Shown here piece after piece: positions 56,280 to 64,000 of a DNA stretch of 64,000 bases; position 1 is the stretch's first letter, and each line of letters begins with the position of its first letter. Source of the DNA: Xylanimonas ulmi (lineage in GTDB: Bacteria > Actinomycetota > Actinomycetes > Actinomycetales > Cellulomonadaceae); assembly GCF_004216535.1 (NCBI RefSeq), contig NZ_SGWX01000001.1, positions 2,170,001 to 2,234,000 of the forward strand, given 5' to 3'. The position numbers and the translations under genes were made by a program. Under the pieces are notes generated by a model. It was not told the origin of the DNA. It saw nothing but the letters and a program-made list of their open reading frames with translations, and made no database searches.

Positions 56280-56391
56280 GGTGGTTGAGCCTGTCGAAAC
56301 CACCCACCCCGGTGGTTGAGCCTGTCGAAACCACCCACCCCGGTGGTTGAGCCTGTCGAAACCACCCACCAGGTCTCGACAAGCTCGACCA
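56280..56391. repeat. Block 2 of the GGTTGAGCCTGTCGAAACC family, 31-bp direct repeats
   Basis: Three direct copies with exact 31-bp spacing (starting about 56280, 56311 and 56342) consist of the 20-bp element plus an ACCCACCCC spacer. A fourth, inverted and degenerate copy (GGTCTCGACAAGCTCGACC) is at about 56372-56390. It lies between the convergent rmuC and ispH genes. Uniform spacers rule out a CRISPR array. Confidence 0.9.
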
Positions 56392-56392
56392 G

Positions 56393-56464
56393 CGGCTCGC
56401 GCTCGACCGGCGGCTCGCGCTCGACCGGCGGCTCGCGCTCGACCGGCGGCTCGCGCTCGACCGG
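56393..56464. repeat. 18-bp tandem array abutting the ispH stop codon
   Basis: Four identical units of CGGCTCGCGCTCGACCGG (56393-56410, 56411-56428, 56429-56446, 56447-56464). The array ends one base before the ispH stop codon. On the minus strand the unit contains GGTCGAGC, resembling the GGTTGAGC half of the neighbouring repeat family, so it may be an expanded, decayed copy. Confidence 0.9.
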
Positions 56465-56465
56465 C

Positions 56466-57515
56466 TCAGGCGCCGGCCGGGGCCCTGCGCGGGCGCTTGT
56501 CGTCGCGGCCGGCCGCCTTGAGCCCGGCGCGCAGCTCGCGCGGCAACGAGAACATGAGCTCTTCGGTCGCGGTGCGAACCTCCTCGACCTGCCCGAACCC
56601 GTGGCCCTGCAGATGCGCGATGACGTCCTGCACAAGGATCTCGGGCACCGACGCCCCGGACGTCACGCCCACCGTCGTCGCGCCGAGCAGCCACTCGTCC
56701 TGGATCTCGGCAGCGCGGTCCACGCGGTACGCGGAGCCCGCGCCCGCCTGCAGCGCGACCTCGACGAGCCGCACCGAGTTCGACGAGTTCGCCGAGCCCA
56801 CGACGATGACGACGTCAGCCTCGGGCGCCAGCTTCTTGACGGCGACCTGCCTGTTCTGCGTCGCGTAGCAGATGTCGTCACTGGGCGGGTCCTGCAGCGA
56901 GGGGAACCGCTCGCGCAGCCGACGCACGGTCTCCATGGTCTCGTCGACCGAGAGCGTCGTCTGCGAGATCCACACGACCTTCGCGGGGTCGCGCACCACG
57001 ACCTGGTCGACCTCGTCGGGCGAGTTGACCACCTGGACGTGGTCGGGCGCCTCGCCCGCCGTGCCCTCGACCTCCTCGTGGCCGGTGTGACCGATCAGCA
57101 GGATGTCGTAGTCGTCGTTCGCGAACCGCACAGCCTCCTTGTGCACCTTGGTCACCAAGGGGCAGGTCGCGTCGATCGTGGCGAGGCTGCGCGCGGCGGC
57201 GGCGTCGCGCACCGCGGGTGAGACGCCGTGGGCCGAGAACACGAGCCGGGCGCCCGGCGGCACCTCGTCGGTGTCGTTGACGAAGATCGCTCCGCGCTCG
57301 CGCAGCGTCTCGACGACGTGCTTGTTGTGCACGATCTCCTTGCGCACGTACACCGGAGCGCCGTACGTCTCAAGCGCCTTCTCGACGGCGACGACGGCGC
57401 GGTCCACGCCGGCGCAGTAGCCGCGGGGCGCGGCGAGAAGCACGCGCTTGACGGGGGCCGCGGTGGCGGCCTCGGCGGCGGCGTCGGCTCGGGTCTGGTG
57501 GGGGGCAGGGGTCAC
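56466..57515 (-). CDS. ispH: 4-hydroxy-3-methylbut-2-enyl diphosphate reductase
   Basis: Last enzyme of the MEP isoprenoid pathway, an iron-sulfur protein making IPP and DMAPP. The three cluster cysteines lie in [26 protein letters not shown] and [27 protein letters not shown] is the substrate-binding segment. It has 349 residues from GTG 57515 (57521 is also possible). The C-terminus ([10 protein letters not shown]) ends right at the tandem repeat array. It diverges from xseA with about 75 nt between. Confidence 0.95.
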   Translation of the reverse strand: MTPAPHQTRADAAAEAATAAPVKRVLLAAPRGYCAGVDRAVVAVEKALETYGAPVYVRKEIVHNKHVVETLRERGAIFVNDTDEVPPGARLVFSAHGVSPAVRDAAAARSLATIDATCPLVTKVHKEAVRFANDDYDILLIGHTGHEEVEGTAGEAPDHVQVVNSPDEVDQVVVRDPAKVVWISQTTLSVDETMETVRRLRERFPSLQDPPSDDICYATQNRQVAVKKLAPEADVVIVVGSANSSNSVRLVEVALQAGAGSAYRVDRAAEIQDEWLLGATTVGVTSGASVPEILVQDVIAHLQGHGFGQVEEVRTATEELMFSLPRELRAGLKAAGRDDKRPRRAPAGA

Positions 57516-57589
57516 AGCCACCAGTCTAGGAGCGCGTGTGTGAAGACCCGGTGCCCGCGATGTCGGGGGCATGGGGCACCCTGGGGCAG

Positions 57590-58825
57590 GTGAGCACCGC
57601 ACCCACCGCCGCCGCACCCCTGACGAGTCCCGAGTCGCCGTGGTCGGTCGCGGTCGTGTCCGAGAAGGTGCGCGGCTGGATCGCGCGCTTGGGCGACGTG
57701 TGGGTCGAGGGCCAGGTCGTGCAGTTCCGCGAGCGCCCCGGCGCATGGATGCAGTACCTGACGCTGCGCGACGTCGACGAGAAGGTCTCGCTGACGGTCT
57801 CGGTGCTCTCCTCGGTGCTGCGGGACAGCACGGCGACGATCCAGGAGGGTGCGCGCGTCGTCGTGCACGCCAAGCCCGACTTCTACAAGGTCAACGGCTC
57901 GTTCACGCTGCGTGCCGCGCAGATCCGCGCGGTGGGCGTGGGCGAGCTGCTCGCGCGCATCGAGCACCTGCGCCGCGTGCTGGGCGCCGAGGGGCTGTTC
58001 GACGACGCCCGCAAGGCGCCGCTGCCGTTCCTGCCGCGCGTGGTGGGCCTGGTCACGGGCCGCAACTCGGACGCGAAGCACGATGTGATGAAGAACGCGC
58101 AGGCCCGCTGGCCGCAGGTGCGCTTCGAGGTCCGGGAGGTGGCCGTCCAGGGCGCGAGCGCCGTGCGCGAGGTCAAGGGCGCGATCGCCGAGCTCGACGC
58201 GCTGGGCGAGGTCGAGGTGATCGTGGTGGCGCGCGGCGGCGGCGCGCTGGAGGACCTGCTGCCGTTCAGCGACGAGTCCCTGGTGCGTGCGGTCGCGGCG
58301 TGCCGGACGCCGCTGGTCTCGGCGATCGGCCATGAGCAGGACTCCCCGCTGCTCGACCTGGTCGCCGACGTGCGCGCCTCGACGCCCACGGACGCGGCCA
58401 AGCGCGTCGTGCCCGATGTCGCCGAGGAGCGCCGTCGCGTCGAGCAGGCGCGTCGCACCATGCGCCACGCGGTGCGCGCGCGCCTGGACCGCGAGCAGCA
58501 CGGGCTCGACGGCGTCCGCTCGCGCCCGGTGCTCGCGCGCCCGCTGTCGATGGTCGAGCACCGCGAGCGCGACGTCGCGCAGACCGTGCGGCACGCCCGC
58601 CACCTGCTCAACGCGGCGCTGCTGGCGGCGTCGGGCGAGGTCGGGCGGCTTGAGGCGCAGGTGCGCGCGCTGTCCCCCGCCTCGACGCTGGAGCGCGGCT
58701 ACGCCGTCGTGCAGCGCGCCGACGGGCATGTGGTCCGTGAGCCTGACGACGTCGCCGCGGGGGCGCGTGTGCGGCTGCGGCTCGCGCGGGGCGAGGTCGG
58801 CGCGACGGTCGACGCCCGGCCCTGA
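57590..58825 (+). CDS. xseA: Exodeoxyribonuclease VII large subunit
   Basis: Catalytic subunit of ExoVII, degrading single-stranded DNA. The N-terminal OB-fold is seen in [25 protein letters not shown], the catalytic region in [42 protein letters not shown] and [27 protein letters not shown]. The 411 residues from GTG 57590 match the family; ATG 57560 would add ten residues. Unusually, xseB is not adjacent but 3.8 kb downstream. Confidence 0.93.
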   Translation: MSTAPTAAAPLTSPESPWSVAVVSEKVRGWIARLGDVWVEGQVVQFRERPGAWMQYLTLRDVDEKVSLTVSVLSSVLRDSTATIQEGARVVVHAKPDFYKVNGSFTLRAAQIRAVGVGELLARIEHLRRVLGAEGLFDDARKAPLPFLPRVVGLVTGRNSDAKHDVMKNAQARWPQVRFEVREVAVQGASAVREVKGAIAELDALGEVEVIVVARGGGALEDLLPFSDESLVRAVAACRTPLVSAIGHEQDSPLLDLVADVRASTPTDAAKRVVPDVAEERRRVEQARRTMRHAVRARLDREQHGLDGVRSRPVLARPLSMVEHRERDVAQTVRHARHLLNAALLAASGEVGRLEAQVRALSPASTLERGYAVVQRADGHVVREPDDVAAGARVRLRLARGEVGATVDARP

Positions 58826-58887
58826 GCGTCCGGGCCGCCGCGTCTCAGGGTCGGAGACGCGCCGACGCCGCCACCGATTGTTGCCGC

Positions 58888-58893
58888 TAGCAT
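58888..58893 (+). promoter_or_regulatory. -10 element of a probable leaderless symporter mRNA
   Basis: TAGCAT (TANNNT type) ends 8 nt before the symporter GTG at 58902. No Shine-Dalgarno is present in between. Confidence 0.4.
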
Positions 58894-58901
58894 CCGTCGA
58901 C

Positions 58902-59903
58902 GTGACGACGACGCGCACCTTCCCCGCCCGCACCCGTGACGACCGGAACGCGGTGTTCGCCGTGACGGTCTTCCCGCTCCTGGTCATCGCCGCCGGCGCG
59001 GCGGGCTTCTGGCTCCCGCACACGTTCGCGCCGGTCACCTCGGCGGTGCCGTACCTGCTGGGTGTGGTCATGTTCTGCATGGGCGTGACCCTGACGCCAC
59101 CAGACTTCGCCCGGATCGCCCGCAGGCCCTGGGTGGTGCTGCTGGGGCTGGTCGCCCACTACGTGATCATGCCGCTCGTCGGCTGGGCGATCGCCCACGC
59201 GCTCGGGCTGCCGCCCGCGCTCGCCGTCGGCGTCATCCTGGTGGGCTGCGCTCCCAGCGGCACCGCCTCGAACGTCATGGCGTACCTGGCCAAGGGTGAT
59301 GTCGCGCTGTCGGTGTCGGTCGCGACGATCTCGACGCTGCTCGCGCCCGTGCTCACCCCGCTCCTGACGCTGTGGCTGGCCGGCCACTACCTGCACGTGC
59401 CCGCGGGGGCGATGTTCGTCGACATCGTCAAGACCGTGCTGCTGCCCGTGGTCGCGGGCGTGCTGGTGCGCCTGGTCGCGGCGCGCTGGGTCGACCGCGC
59501 GGCCGCCGCGTTCCCGTGGCTGTCGGTCGCGGCGATCGCCGTCATCGTGGCCGCGGTCATGGGCAACAGCGCCGACGCGTTCCGCACGTCGGGGCTGCTG
59601 GTCATCCTCGCCGTGGTGCTGCACAACGGGTTCGGCCTGTTCCTCGGGTACCTCGCGGGCCGGGCGGCGCGGCTCGACCAACGCGCCCGGCGCGCCCTCG
59701 CGTTCGAGGTCGGCATGCAGAACTCGGGGCTGGCCGCCTCGCTCGCCGCGGCGCACTTCGCCGCGATGCCCGCCGCCGCGCTGCCGCCCGCCGTGTTCTC
59801 GGTGTGGCACAACATCTCGGGCGCGCTGACCGCCGCGTGGATGGCGCGCCGGCCGGCGCCTGAGACGGCGCCGGCCCCCGAGCGCGCGACAGCGTCGGTC
59901 TGA
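58902..59903 (+). CDS. Bile acid:sodium symporter-family transporter
   Basis: A 333-residue membrane protein with about nine to ten helices of the SBF/BASS fold. Family segments are YLLGVVMFCMGVTLTPPDF, GVILVGCAPSGTASNVMAYLAKGDVALSV (the sodium-site region) and FEVGMQNSGLAASLAAAHF. Bacterial members carry sodium-coupled organic anions such as pantoate or other carboxylates; the cargo here is unknown. The start is GTG 58902. Confidence 0.9.
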   Translation: MTTTRTFPARTRDDRNAVFAVTVFPLLVIAAGAAGFWLPHTFAPVTSAVPYLLGVVMFCMGVTLTPPDFARIARRPWVVLLGLVAHYVIMPLVGWAIAHALGLPPALAVGVILVGCAPSGTASNVMAYLAKGDVALSVSVATISTLLAPVLTPLLTLWLAGHYLHVPAGAMFVDIVKTVLLPVVAGVLVRLVAARWVDRAAAAFPWLSVAAIAVIVAAVMGNSADAFRTSGLLVILAVVLHNGFGLFLGYLAGRAARLDQRARRALAFEVGMQNSGLAASLAAAHFAAMPAAALPPAVFSVWHNISGALTAAWMARRPAPETAPAPERATASV

Positions 59904-59921
59904 CGTCGACGCGACGCGGCC

Positions 59922-61541
59922 TCAGCGCGCCCGCTCGACCCGTCGCTCGTCCCACACCGGCTCGCCCGCCTCGCGCACCACGCCGTCGGACCCGAACACC
60001 AGGAACCGGTCGAAGGACCGCGCGAACCAACGGTCGTGCGTCACCGCGAGCACGGTCCCCTCGAACGCCTCAAGCCCGTCCTGCAGCGCCTCGGCCGACT
60101 CGAGGTCGAGGTTGTCGGTGGGCTCGTCGAGCAGCAGCGCGGTGCAGCCCGACAGTTCGAGCAGCAGGATCTGGAACCGCGCCTGCTGCCCGCCCGAGAG
60201 CCGCTCGAACGGCCGGTCGGCCGCGACGGTGAGCTCGTAGCGCCGCAGCGCCGGCATGGCCCGGCCCTTGTCGTGCGCGTGGTCCTCCCACAGGATCTCC
60301 AGCAGCGTCCGCCCGATCAGCTCGGGGTGCGCGTGCGTCTGGGCGAAGAACCCGGGCGCCACGCGCGCGCCGAGGCGCCAGGCGCCGTCGTGCGCGACCG
60401 GCTCGCCCGCCAACAGCCGCAGGAAGTGCGACTTGCCCGACCCGTTCGACCCCAGCACGGCGACGCGCTCGCCGTAGAACACCTCCAGGTCGAACGGCCG
60501 CATGAGTCCGGTGAGCTCCAGCCCCTGGCACGTCACGGATCGCAGGCCCGTGCGCCCGCCGCGCAGCCGCATCGTGATGTCCTGCTCGCGCGGCGGCTCG
60601 GGCGGCGGGCCCGCCTCCTCGAACTTGCGCAACCGGGTCTGCGCGGCACGGTAGCGCGAGGCCATCGCGTCACTGTTCGCGGCGGCCTGCCGCAACTCAC
60701 GCACCAGCCGCACGAGCTGCGCGTGCTTCTCGTCCCAGCGCCGCCGCAGCTCCTCGAACCGCGCGAACCGCTCGCGCCGCGCCTCGTGGAACGTCGCGAA
60801 CGACCCGCCGTGCACCCAGGCGTCGGCGCCCGACGGCGCGGGCTCGAGCGCCACGATCCGGTCGGCCGCGCGCGCCAGCAACTCGCGGTCGTGGCTGACG
60901 AACAGCACCGTCTTGCGCGTCTCGCGCAGCCGCTCCTCCAACCATCGCTTGCCGGGAACGTCGAGGTAGTTGTCGGGCTCGTCGAGCAGCAGCACCTCGT
61001 CGGGGCCGCGCAACAGCGCCTCGAGCACGAGCCGCTTCTGCTCACCGCCGCTCAGGGTGCGCACCTCGCGCCATTGCGCGCGCTCGTACGGCACGCCGAG
61101 CGCCGCCGTCGCGCACTCGTCCCACAGCGTCTCGGCCTCGTACCCGCGCGCGTCGGCCCAGTCCGCGAGCGCCTGGGCATACGCCATCTGCGCGGCCTCG
61201 TCGTCGACCTCCATGACCGCCAGCTCGGCGCGGTCGACGGCGCGCGCCGCGTCGCGCACGCGCGCCGGGGCGACCGTGACGAGCAGGTCGCGCACCGTCG
61301 TGGCGTCACGCACCGAGCCGACGAACTGCGGCATCACGCCCAGCCCGCCGCTGACGGCGATCGTGCCCGACGACGGCGCGAGCTCGCCCGTGACCAGCCG
61401 CAGCAGCGTGGTCTTGCCCGCCCCGTTGGGCCCGACCAGCGCGGTGACGCTGCCCTCGCCGACCCGGAACGAGACGTCGTCGAGCAGTGTGCGGCCGTCG
61501 GGCAGCACGTACTCGACGTGTGCGACCTCCAGATGTCCCAT
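59922..61541 (-). CDS. ABC-F family ATPase
   Basis: A 539-residue soluble protein with two ABC cassettes and no membrane segments. Cassette 1: GPNGAGKTTLLRL, TLSGGEQKRLVLEALL, VLLLDEPDNYLDVPG. Cassette 2: GSNGSGKSHFLRLL, RLSGGQQARFQILLLEL, LLLDEPTDNLDLESAEAL. The P-site-tRNA-interaction-type linker between them is charged and helical (FARFEELRRRWDEKHAQLVRLVRELRQ). ABC-F proteins act on ribosomes in translation control or antibiotic protection. I take ATG 61541 (MGHLEVAHVEYV) as the start. Confidence 0.93.
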   Translation of the reverse strand: MGHLEVAHVEYVLPDGRTLLDDVSFRVGEGSVTALVGPNGAGKTTLLRLVTGELAPSSGTIAVSGGLGVMPQFVGSVRDATTVRDLLVTVAPARVRDAARAVDRAELAVMEVDDEAAQMAYAQALADWADARGYEAETLWDECATAALGVPYERAQWREVRTLSGGEQKRLVLEALLRGPDEVLLLDEPDNYLDVPGKRWLEERLRETRKTVLFVSHDRELLARAADRIVALEPAPSGADAWVHGGSFATFHEARRERFARFEELRRRWDEKHAQLVRLVRELRQAAANSDAMASRYRAAQTRLRKFEEAGPPPEPPREQDITMRLRGGRTGLRSVTCQGLELTGLMRPFDLEVFYGERVAVLGSNGSGKSHFLRLLAGEPVAHDGAWRLGARVAPGFFAQTHAHPELIGRTLLEILWEDHAHDKGRAMPALRRYELTVAADRPFERLSGGQQARFQILLLELSGCTALLLDEPTDNLDLESAEALQDGLEAFEGTVLAVTHDRWFARSFDRFLVFGSDGVVREAGEPVWDERRVERAR

Positions 61542-61656
61542 GCCGGGAAGCATCCCCGCTGCCCCCGGGGCGGGGCAACGTCAATGCGTCCGACGCGTCC
61601 CGCTCCGTCCACGTGTGCGGCGCGGCGCCGAGGCGATTGACGGCGATGATGAGCGC

Positions 61657-62589
61657 ATGAGTGAGCGGACGCGTGTGGTCGTGGTCGGCGGCTTCGGGGT
61701 CGACGTCAATGTCGCCCTGCACGACGGCGCCTGGCCGCTGCCCGACGTCGACACGGTGTTCGCGCACGTGGGCGACCTGAGTTTGGGCCATGCGGGCAGC
61801 GGCGTCGCGCTGCAGGCCGCTGCCCTGGGGTGCGACGTCGTCGGGGCCGACGTGGTGGGCGACGACGAGCACGGGCGGTTCGTGCGGCGCGAGCTCGACC
61901 GCCGCGGGGTGTGTCCGGTGCTGGTGACCGACCCGTCGGGCACCAGGCGCAGCGTCAACCTGGTGCGCCCGGACGGGCGGCGCCTCTCGCTGCACGACCC
62001 GCGCCATCCCGGCGGCCTCACGCCGGACCCGGACCTGTGGCGCCCGCTGCTCGACGCGACTGCCCCAGCGCCCGGCCCCGAGTGGGTCCACGTCGTGATC
62101 GTCGACTGGGCGCGGGCGGCGCTGCGTGACGCGCGCGAGCGCGGCCTGCTCACCTCGACCGACCTGCAGGACTGGGACGGGCGCCGCGAGCACCACCGCG
62201 ACTTCGCGTACGGCGCCGACATCGTGTTCTGCTCGGGCACGAACCTCTCCGACCCCGCGGCGCTCGCCGAGGACGTGTTCGCGCGCGGGGTCGCGCGCGC
62301 CGTCGTCGTCACGCGCGGCGCGGCGGGCGCCGTGGTGTTCGCCCGCGGCCGCGAGCCCCTGCATGTTCCGGCCGTGACGCCGCAGGGCCGGGCGATCGTC
62401 GACACCAATGGCGCGGGCGACGCGTTCTGCGCGGCGTTCATGACCGCGTCGGTGCGCGGCGCGGACGACGCGCAGGCGGCGCGCCGGGCGGCGGTCGCGG
62501 CGGCGTGGTCGGCGAGCTTCCGCGGCACCAACGAGCATCTGATCACCGGCGCCGACCTCGACCGCCTCACACCGCAGGGCCCCGCCTGA
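61657..62589 (+). CDS. PfkB-family carbohydrate/nucleoside kinase
   Basis: A 310-residue ribokinase-like enzyme. VVVVGGFGVDVNVAL is the N-terminal strand, HAGSGVALQAAALGCDVVGADVVGDDEHG the first PfkB signature, and DTNGAGDAFCAAFM the second, with the catalytic Asp in GAGD. Family members phosphorylate ribose, fructose derivatives or adenosine; the substrate here is unassigned. It diverges from the ABC-F gene and precedes xseB by 30 nt, so it may be in the same transcript. Confidence 0.9.
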   Translation: MSERTRVVVVGGFGVDVNVALHDGAWPLPDVDTVFAHVGDLSLGHAGSGVALQAAALGCDVVGADVVGDDEHGRFVRRELDRRGVCPVLVTDPSGTRRSVNLVRPDGRRLSLHDPRHPGGLTPDPDLWRPLLDATAPAPGPEWVHVVIVDWARAALRDARERGLLTSTDLQDWDGRREHHRDFAYGADIVFCSGTNLSDPAALAEDVFARGVARAVVVTRGAAGAVVFARGREPLHVPAVTPQGRAIVDTNGAGDAFCAAFMTASVRGADDAQAARRAAVAAAWSASFRGTNEHLITGADLDRLTPQGPA

Positions 62590-62619
62590 CGTCGCTGCCC
62601 TGACACGGGTGTCGGAGGG

Positions 62620-62904
62620 ATGAGGTTCACTGTGCTGGTGACCTCCAGTCCCGCACCCGACCTGTCCGCTCTGCCCGACCCCGCCGCGATGGGCTACGAG
62701 CAGGCCCGCGACGAGCTCGTCGCCGTCGTGCAGCGCCTCGAGGCCGGCGGCGAGCCGCTCGAGGTCTCGCTCGCGCTCTGGGAGCGCGGCGAGGCGCTGG
62801 CCACGCGGTGCCAGCAGTGGCTCGACGGCGCGCGTGAACGCCTCGCGAAGGCGACCGGGGCGGGCGCGGCCGGCGCGCCAGAGCCCGACGAGGACGAGGC
62901 GTGA
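62620..62904 (+). CDS. xseB: Exodeoxyribonuclease VII small subunit
   Basis: A 94-residue helical subunit of ExoVII. The family core is [51 protein letters not shown]. The tail is acidic (EPDEDEA). GTG 62632 or 62638 are alternative starts. The stop overlaps the carbonic anhydrase start by 4 nt (GTGA). Separation from xseA is unusual. Confidence 0.92.
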   Translation: MRFTVLVTSSPAPDLSALPDPAAMGYEQARDELVAVVQRLEAGGEPLEVSLALWERGEALATRCQQWLDGARERLAKATGAGAAGAPEPDEDEA

Positions 62905-63635
62905 GCGTCACCGAGCCTCCTGCGCCGACGGGCGCGATCCCGACCATCCCGGCCCCGGCCGATCCCTCCCCCAAGGTCCCAGCCACGCGCACGCCCGCGG
63001 ACTCGTGGGCGGCGCTGCGGGCCGGCAACGACCGGTTCGTCCAGGGCGAGCCGCTGCATCCGTCCCAGAGCGTCGACCGGCGCCGTGAGCTGACGGTGTC
63101 GCAGCACCCACACACCGTCATCTTCGGCTGCTCGGACTCGCGCGTGGCGGCCGAGCTCATCTTCGACCAGGGCCTCGGCGACGTGTTCGTGGTGCGCACC
63201 GCGGGCCACGTGCTCGACACCACCGTGATCGGCTCGATCGAGTACGGCACCGAACTACTGGGCGCCTCGCTCGTGGTGGTCCTCGGGCACGACTCGTGCG
63301 GCGCCATCGCCGCGACCGCTCACACGCTGTCCACGGGTGAGCAGCCGCCCGGGTTCGTGCGCGCTGTGGTCGACCGCGTCATCCCGTCGGTCGCGGGCAT
63401 CACCGCGCGCGCCCGGAACGACGGCGGCGCCGCGCTCTATGACCCCGACACGCTGCGCACCGAGCATGTGCGCCACACGGTCGAGATGCTCAGGGGCTAC
63501 TCGGCGGCGCTGCGCGAGCGCGTCGAGAGGGGCCAGTTGGCAATCGTGGGCGTCGAGTACGACCTGGCCGAGGGCAGCGCGCGGCTGGTCGAGGTCGCAG
63601 GCGACGTCGGTGAGGAGCCGCAGGCGGCGTCCTGA
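62901..63635 (+). CDS. Beta-carbonic anhydrase
   Basis: Interconverts CO2 and bicarbonate. The zinc ligands are in [15 protein letters not shown] (Cys, with the Asp-Arg dyad) and [13 protein letters not shown] (His and Cys). The 244 residues include a Pro/Thr-rich N-terminal extension of about 35 residues; no signal peptide is evident, so it is cytoplasmic. Coupled to xseB by a GTGA overlap, which is probably positional rather than functional. Confidence 0.94.
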   Translation: MSVTEPPAPTGAIPTIPAPADPSPKVPATRTPADSWAALRAGNDRFVQGEPLHPSQSVDRRRELTVSQHPHTVIFGCSDSRVAAELIFDQGLGDVFVVRTAGHVLDTTVIGSIEYGTELLGASLVVVLGHDSCGAIAATAHTLSTGEQPPGFVRAVVDRVIPSVAGITARARNDGGAALYDPDTLRTEHVRHTVEMLRGYSAALRERVERGQLAIVGVEYDLAEGSARLVEVAGDVGEEPQAAS

Positions 63636-63661
63636 GCCATCCCCACCGCCGATCCCCGCCG

Positions 63662-63771
63662 TGGTTTCGACAGGCTCAACCACCGCACACCGTCGGTCGA
63701 GCCTGTCGAGACCTGCCGTGGTTTCGACAGGCTCAACCGCCGGCGGCCCGTGGTTTCGACAGGCTCAACCA
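63662..63771. repeat. Block 3 of the GGTTGAGCCTGTCGAAACC family, upstream of fumC
   Basis: Four copies: inverted at 63662-63682, direct and degenerate at 63695-63713 (GGTCGAGCCTGTCGAGACC), inverted at 63719-63738 and 63751-63771. Neighbouring opposite copies can form hairpins. It lies between two genes on the same strand, after the carbonic anhydrase stop and about 60 nt before fumC. Confidence 0.88.
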
Positions 63772-63833
63772 CCGCAGGGCGGGCTCCACGGGCGGTTTCG
63801 GGCGACTCGGGCGCGTGCGGCACTATGAGCCCT

Positions 63834-64000
63834 ATGACTTCTGACACCGCCGTCGACGCCTTCCGCATCGAGCACGACACCATGGGCGAGGTCCGCGTCC
63901 CCGCCCACGCCCTGTACCGGGCGCAGACGCAGCGCGCCGTGGAGAACTTCCCGATCTCGGGCACGCCGCTGGAGCGCGCGCACATCGAGGCGCTCGCCCG
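63834..64000 (+). CDS. fumC: Class II fumarate hydratase, N-terminal part
   Basis: The first 55 codons of fumarase, which interconverts fumarate and malate in the TCA cycle. [20 protein letters not shown] and [14 protein letters not shown] are the characteristic N-terminus of class II fumarases. The gene runs off the window end. ATG 63834 is used; there is no strong Shine-Dalgarno, and CACTAT a few bases upstream may be a -10 of a nearly leaderless message. Confidence 0.9.
   Translation, partial: MTSDTAVDAFRIEHDTMGEVRVPAHALYRAQTQRAVENFPISGTPLERAHIEALA

Noticed and set aside
56280-56464. Possible CRISPR array
   Set aside because: Spacers are identical and short, units are 31 and 18 bp tandem copies, and no cas genes are present.

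Overview
The window is high-GC chromosomal DNA (strong G/C bias at third codon positions, many GTG starts, many 1-4 nt stop/start overlaps) from an actinobacterium. MshB (mycothiol synthesis), a mycobacterial-type DapD, a DUF3117 protein, a sigE/anti-sigma/tatB cluster and a seven-iron-type ferredoxin beside DapC all point to Actinomycetota. The gene content best fits Micrococcales, for example Cellulomonadaceae or Promicromonosporaceae; that placement is inference. There are no rRNA or tRNA genes, no transposase, no phage genes and no CRISPR array. Almost everything is core metabolism, transport and cell-envelope upkeep.

Layout. 0.1-3.7 kb (minus): mannose-1-phosphate guanylyltransferase, M20 amidohydrolase and a BMP-type lipoprotein. 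4.0-7.5 kb (plus): sdhCDAB. 7.5-7.6 kb: a cluster of short repeats forming a large hairpin. 7.6-10.6 kb (minus): BrkB/YihY protein, 2H phosphoesterase, trpS, tatB. 10.7-13.1 kb: anti-sigma factor and SigE-like sigma factor with a divergent O-methyltransferase. 13.2-18.4 kb: DUF3117, FolP2-like protein, LOG protein, and dapE/dapD sharing a 36-bp divergent promoter region, followed by a membrane-anchored lysozyme-like protein. 18.5-23.1 kb: an unknown protein and a four-gene ABC importer. 23.3-26.8 kb: citrate synthase, DapC, ferredoxin and a small SH3-like protein. 26.9-32.2 kb: VanW-family protein, an ACT-domain protein, pheA and tyrA in one coupled minus-strand unit. 32.4-35.8 kb: mshB, a small membrane protein and typA.

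36.0-49.0 kb holds two adjacent oligopeptide/dipeptide ABC importers. Each has a lipoprotein, two permeases and one fused double ATPase. The second is a compact operon; the first is interrupted by an opposite-strand PH-domain gene. 49.3-54.5 kb: methyltransferase, ychF, a DinB/pentapeptide protein and an ABC exporter pair. 54.8-64.0 kb: rmuC, ispH, xseA, a sodium/bile-acid-type symporter, an ABC-F ATPase, a PfkB kinase, xseB, carbonic anhydrase and the start of fumC.

Functional themes are the TCA cycle (sdh, gltA, fumC), diaminopimelate and peptidoglycan supply (dapC, dapD, dapE, VanW, lysozyme-like protein), aromatic amino acids (pheA, tyrA, ACT protein), envelope stress and export (sigE, anti-sigma, tatB), and peptide uptake. 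The least explained elements are a dispersed repeat family with core GGTTGAGCCTGTCGAAACC in three intergenic blocks, a 31-bp perfect inverted repeat before typA, a DppB-type permease with about 190 extra residues, an ACT-domain protein coupled to pheA/tyrA, and two uncharacterised proteins at 17.5 and 18.5 kb. Several genes appear to make leaderless mRNAs. I did not find a clear new defence or mobile system.
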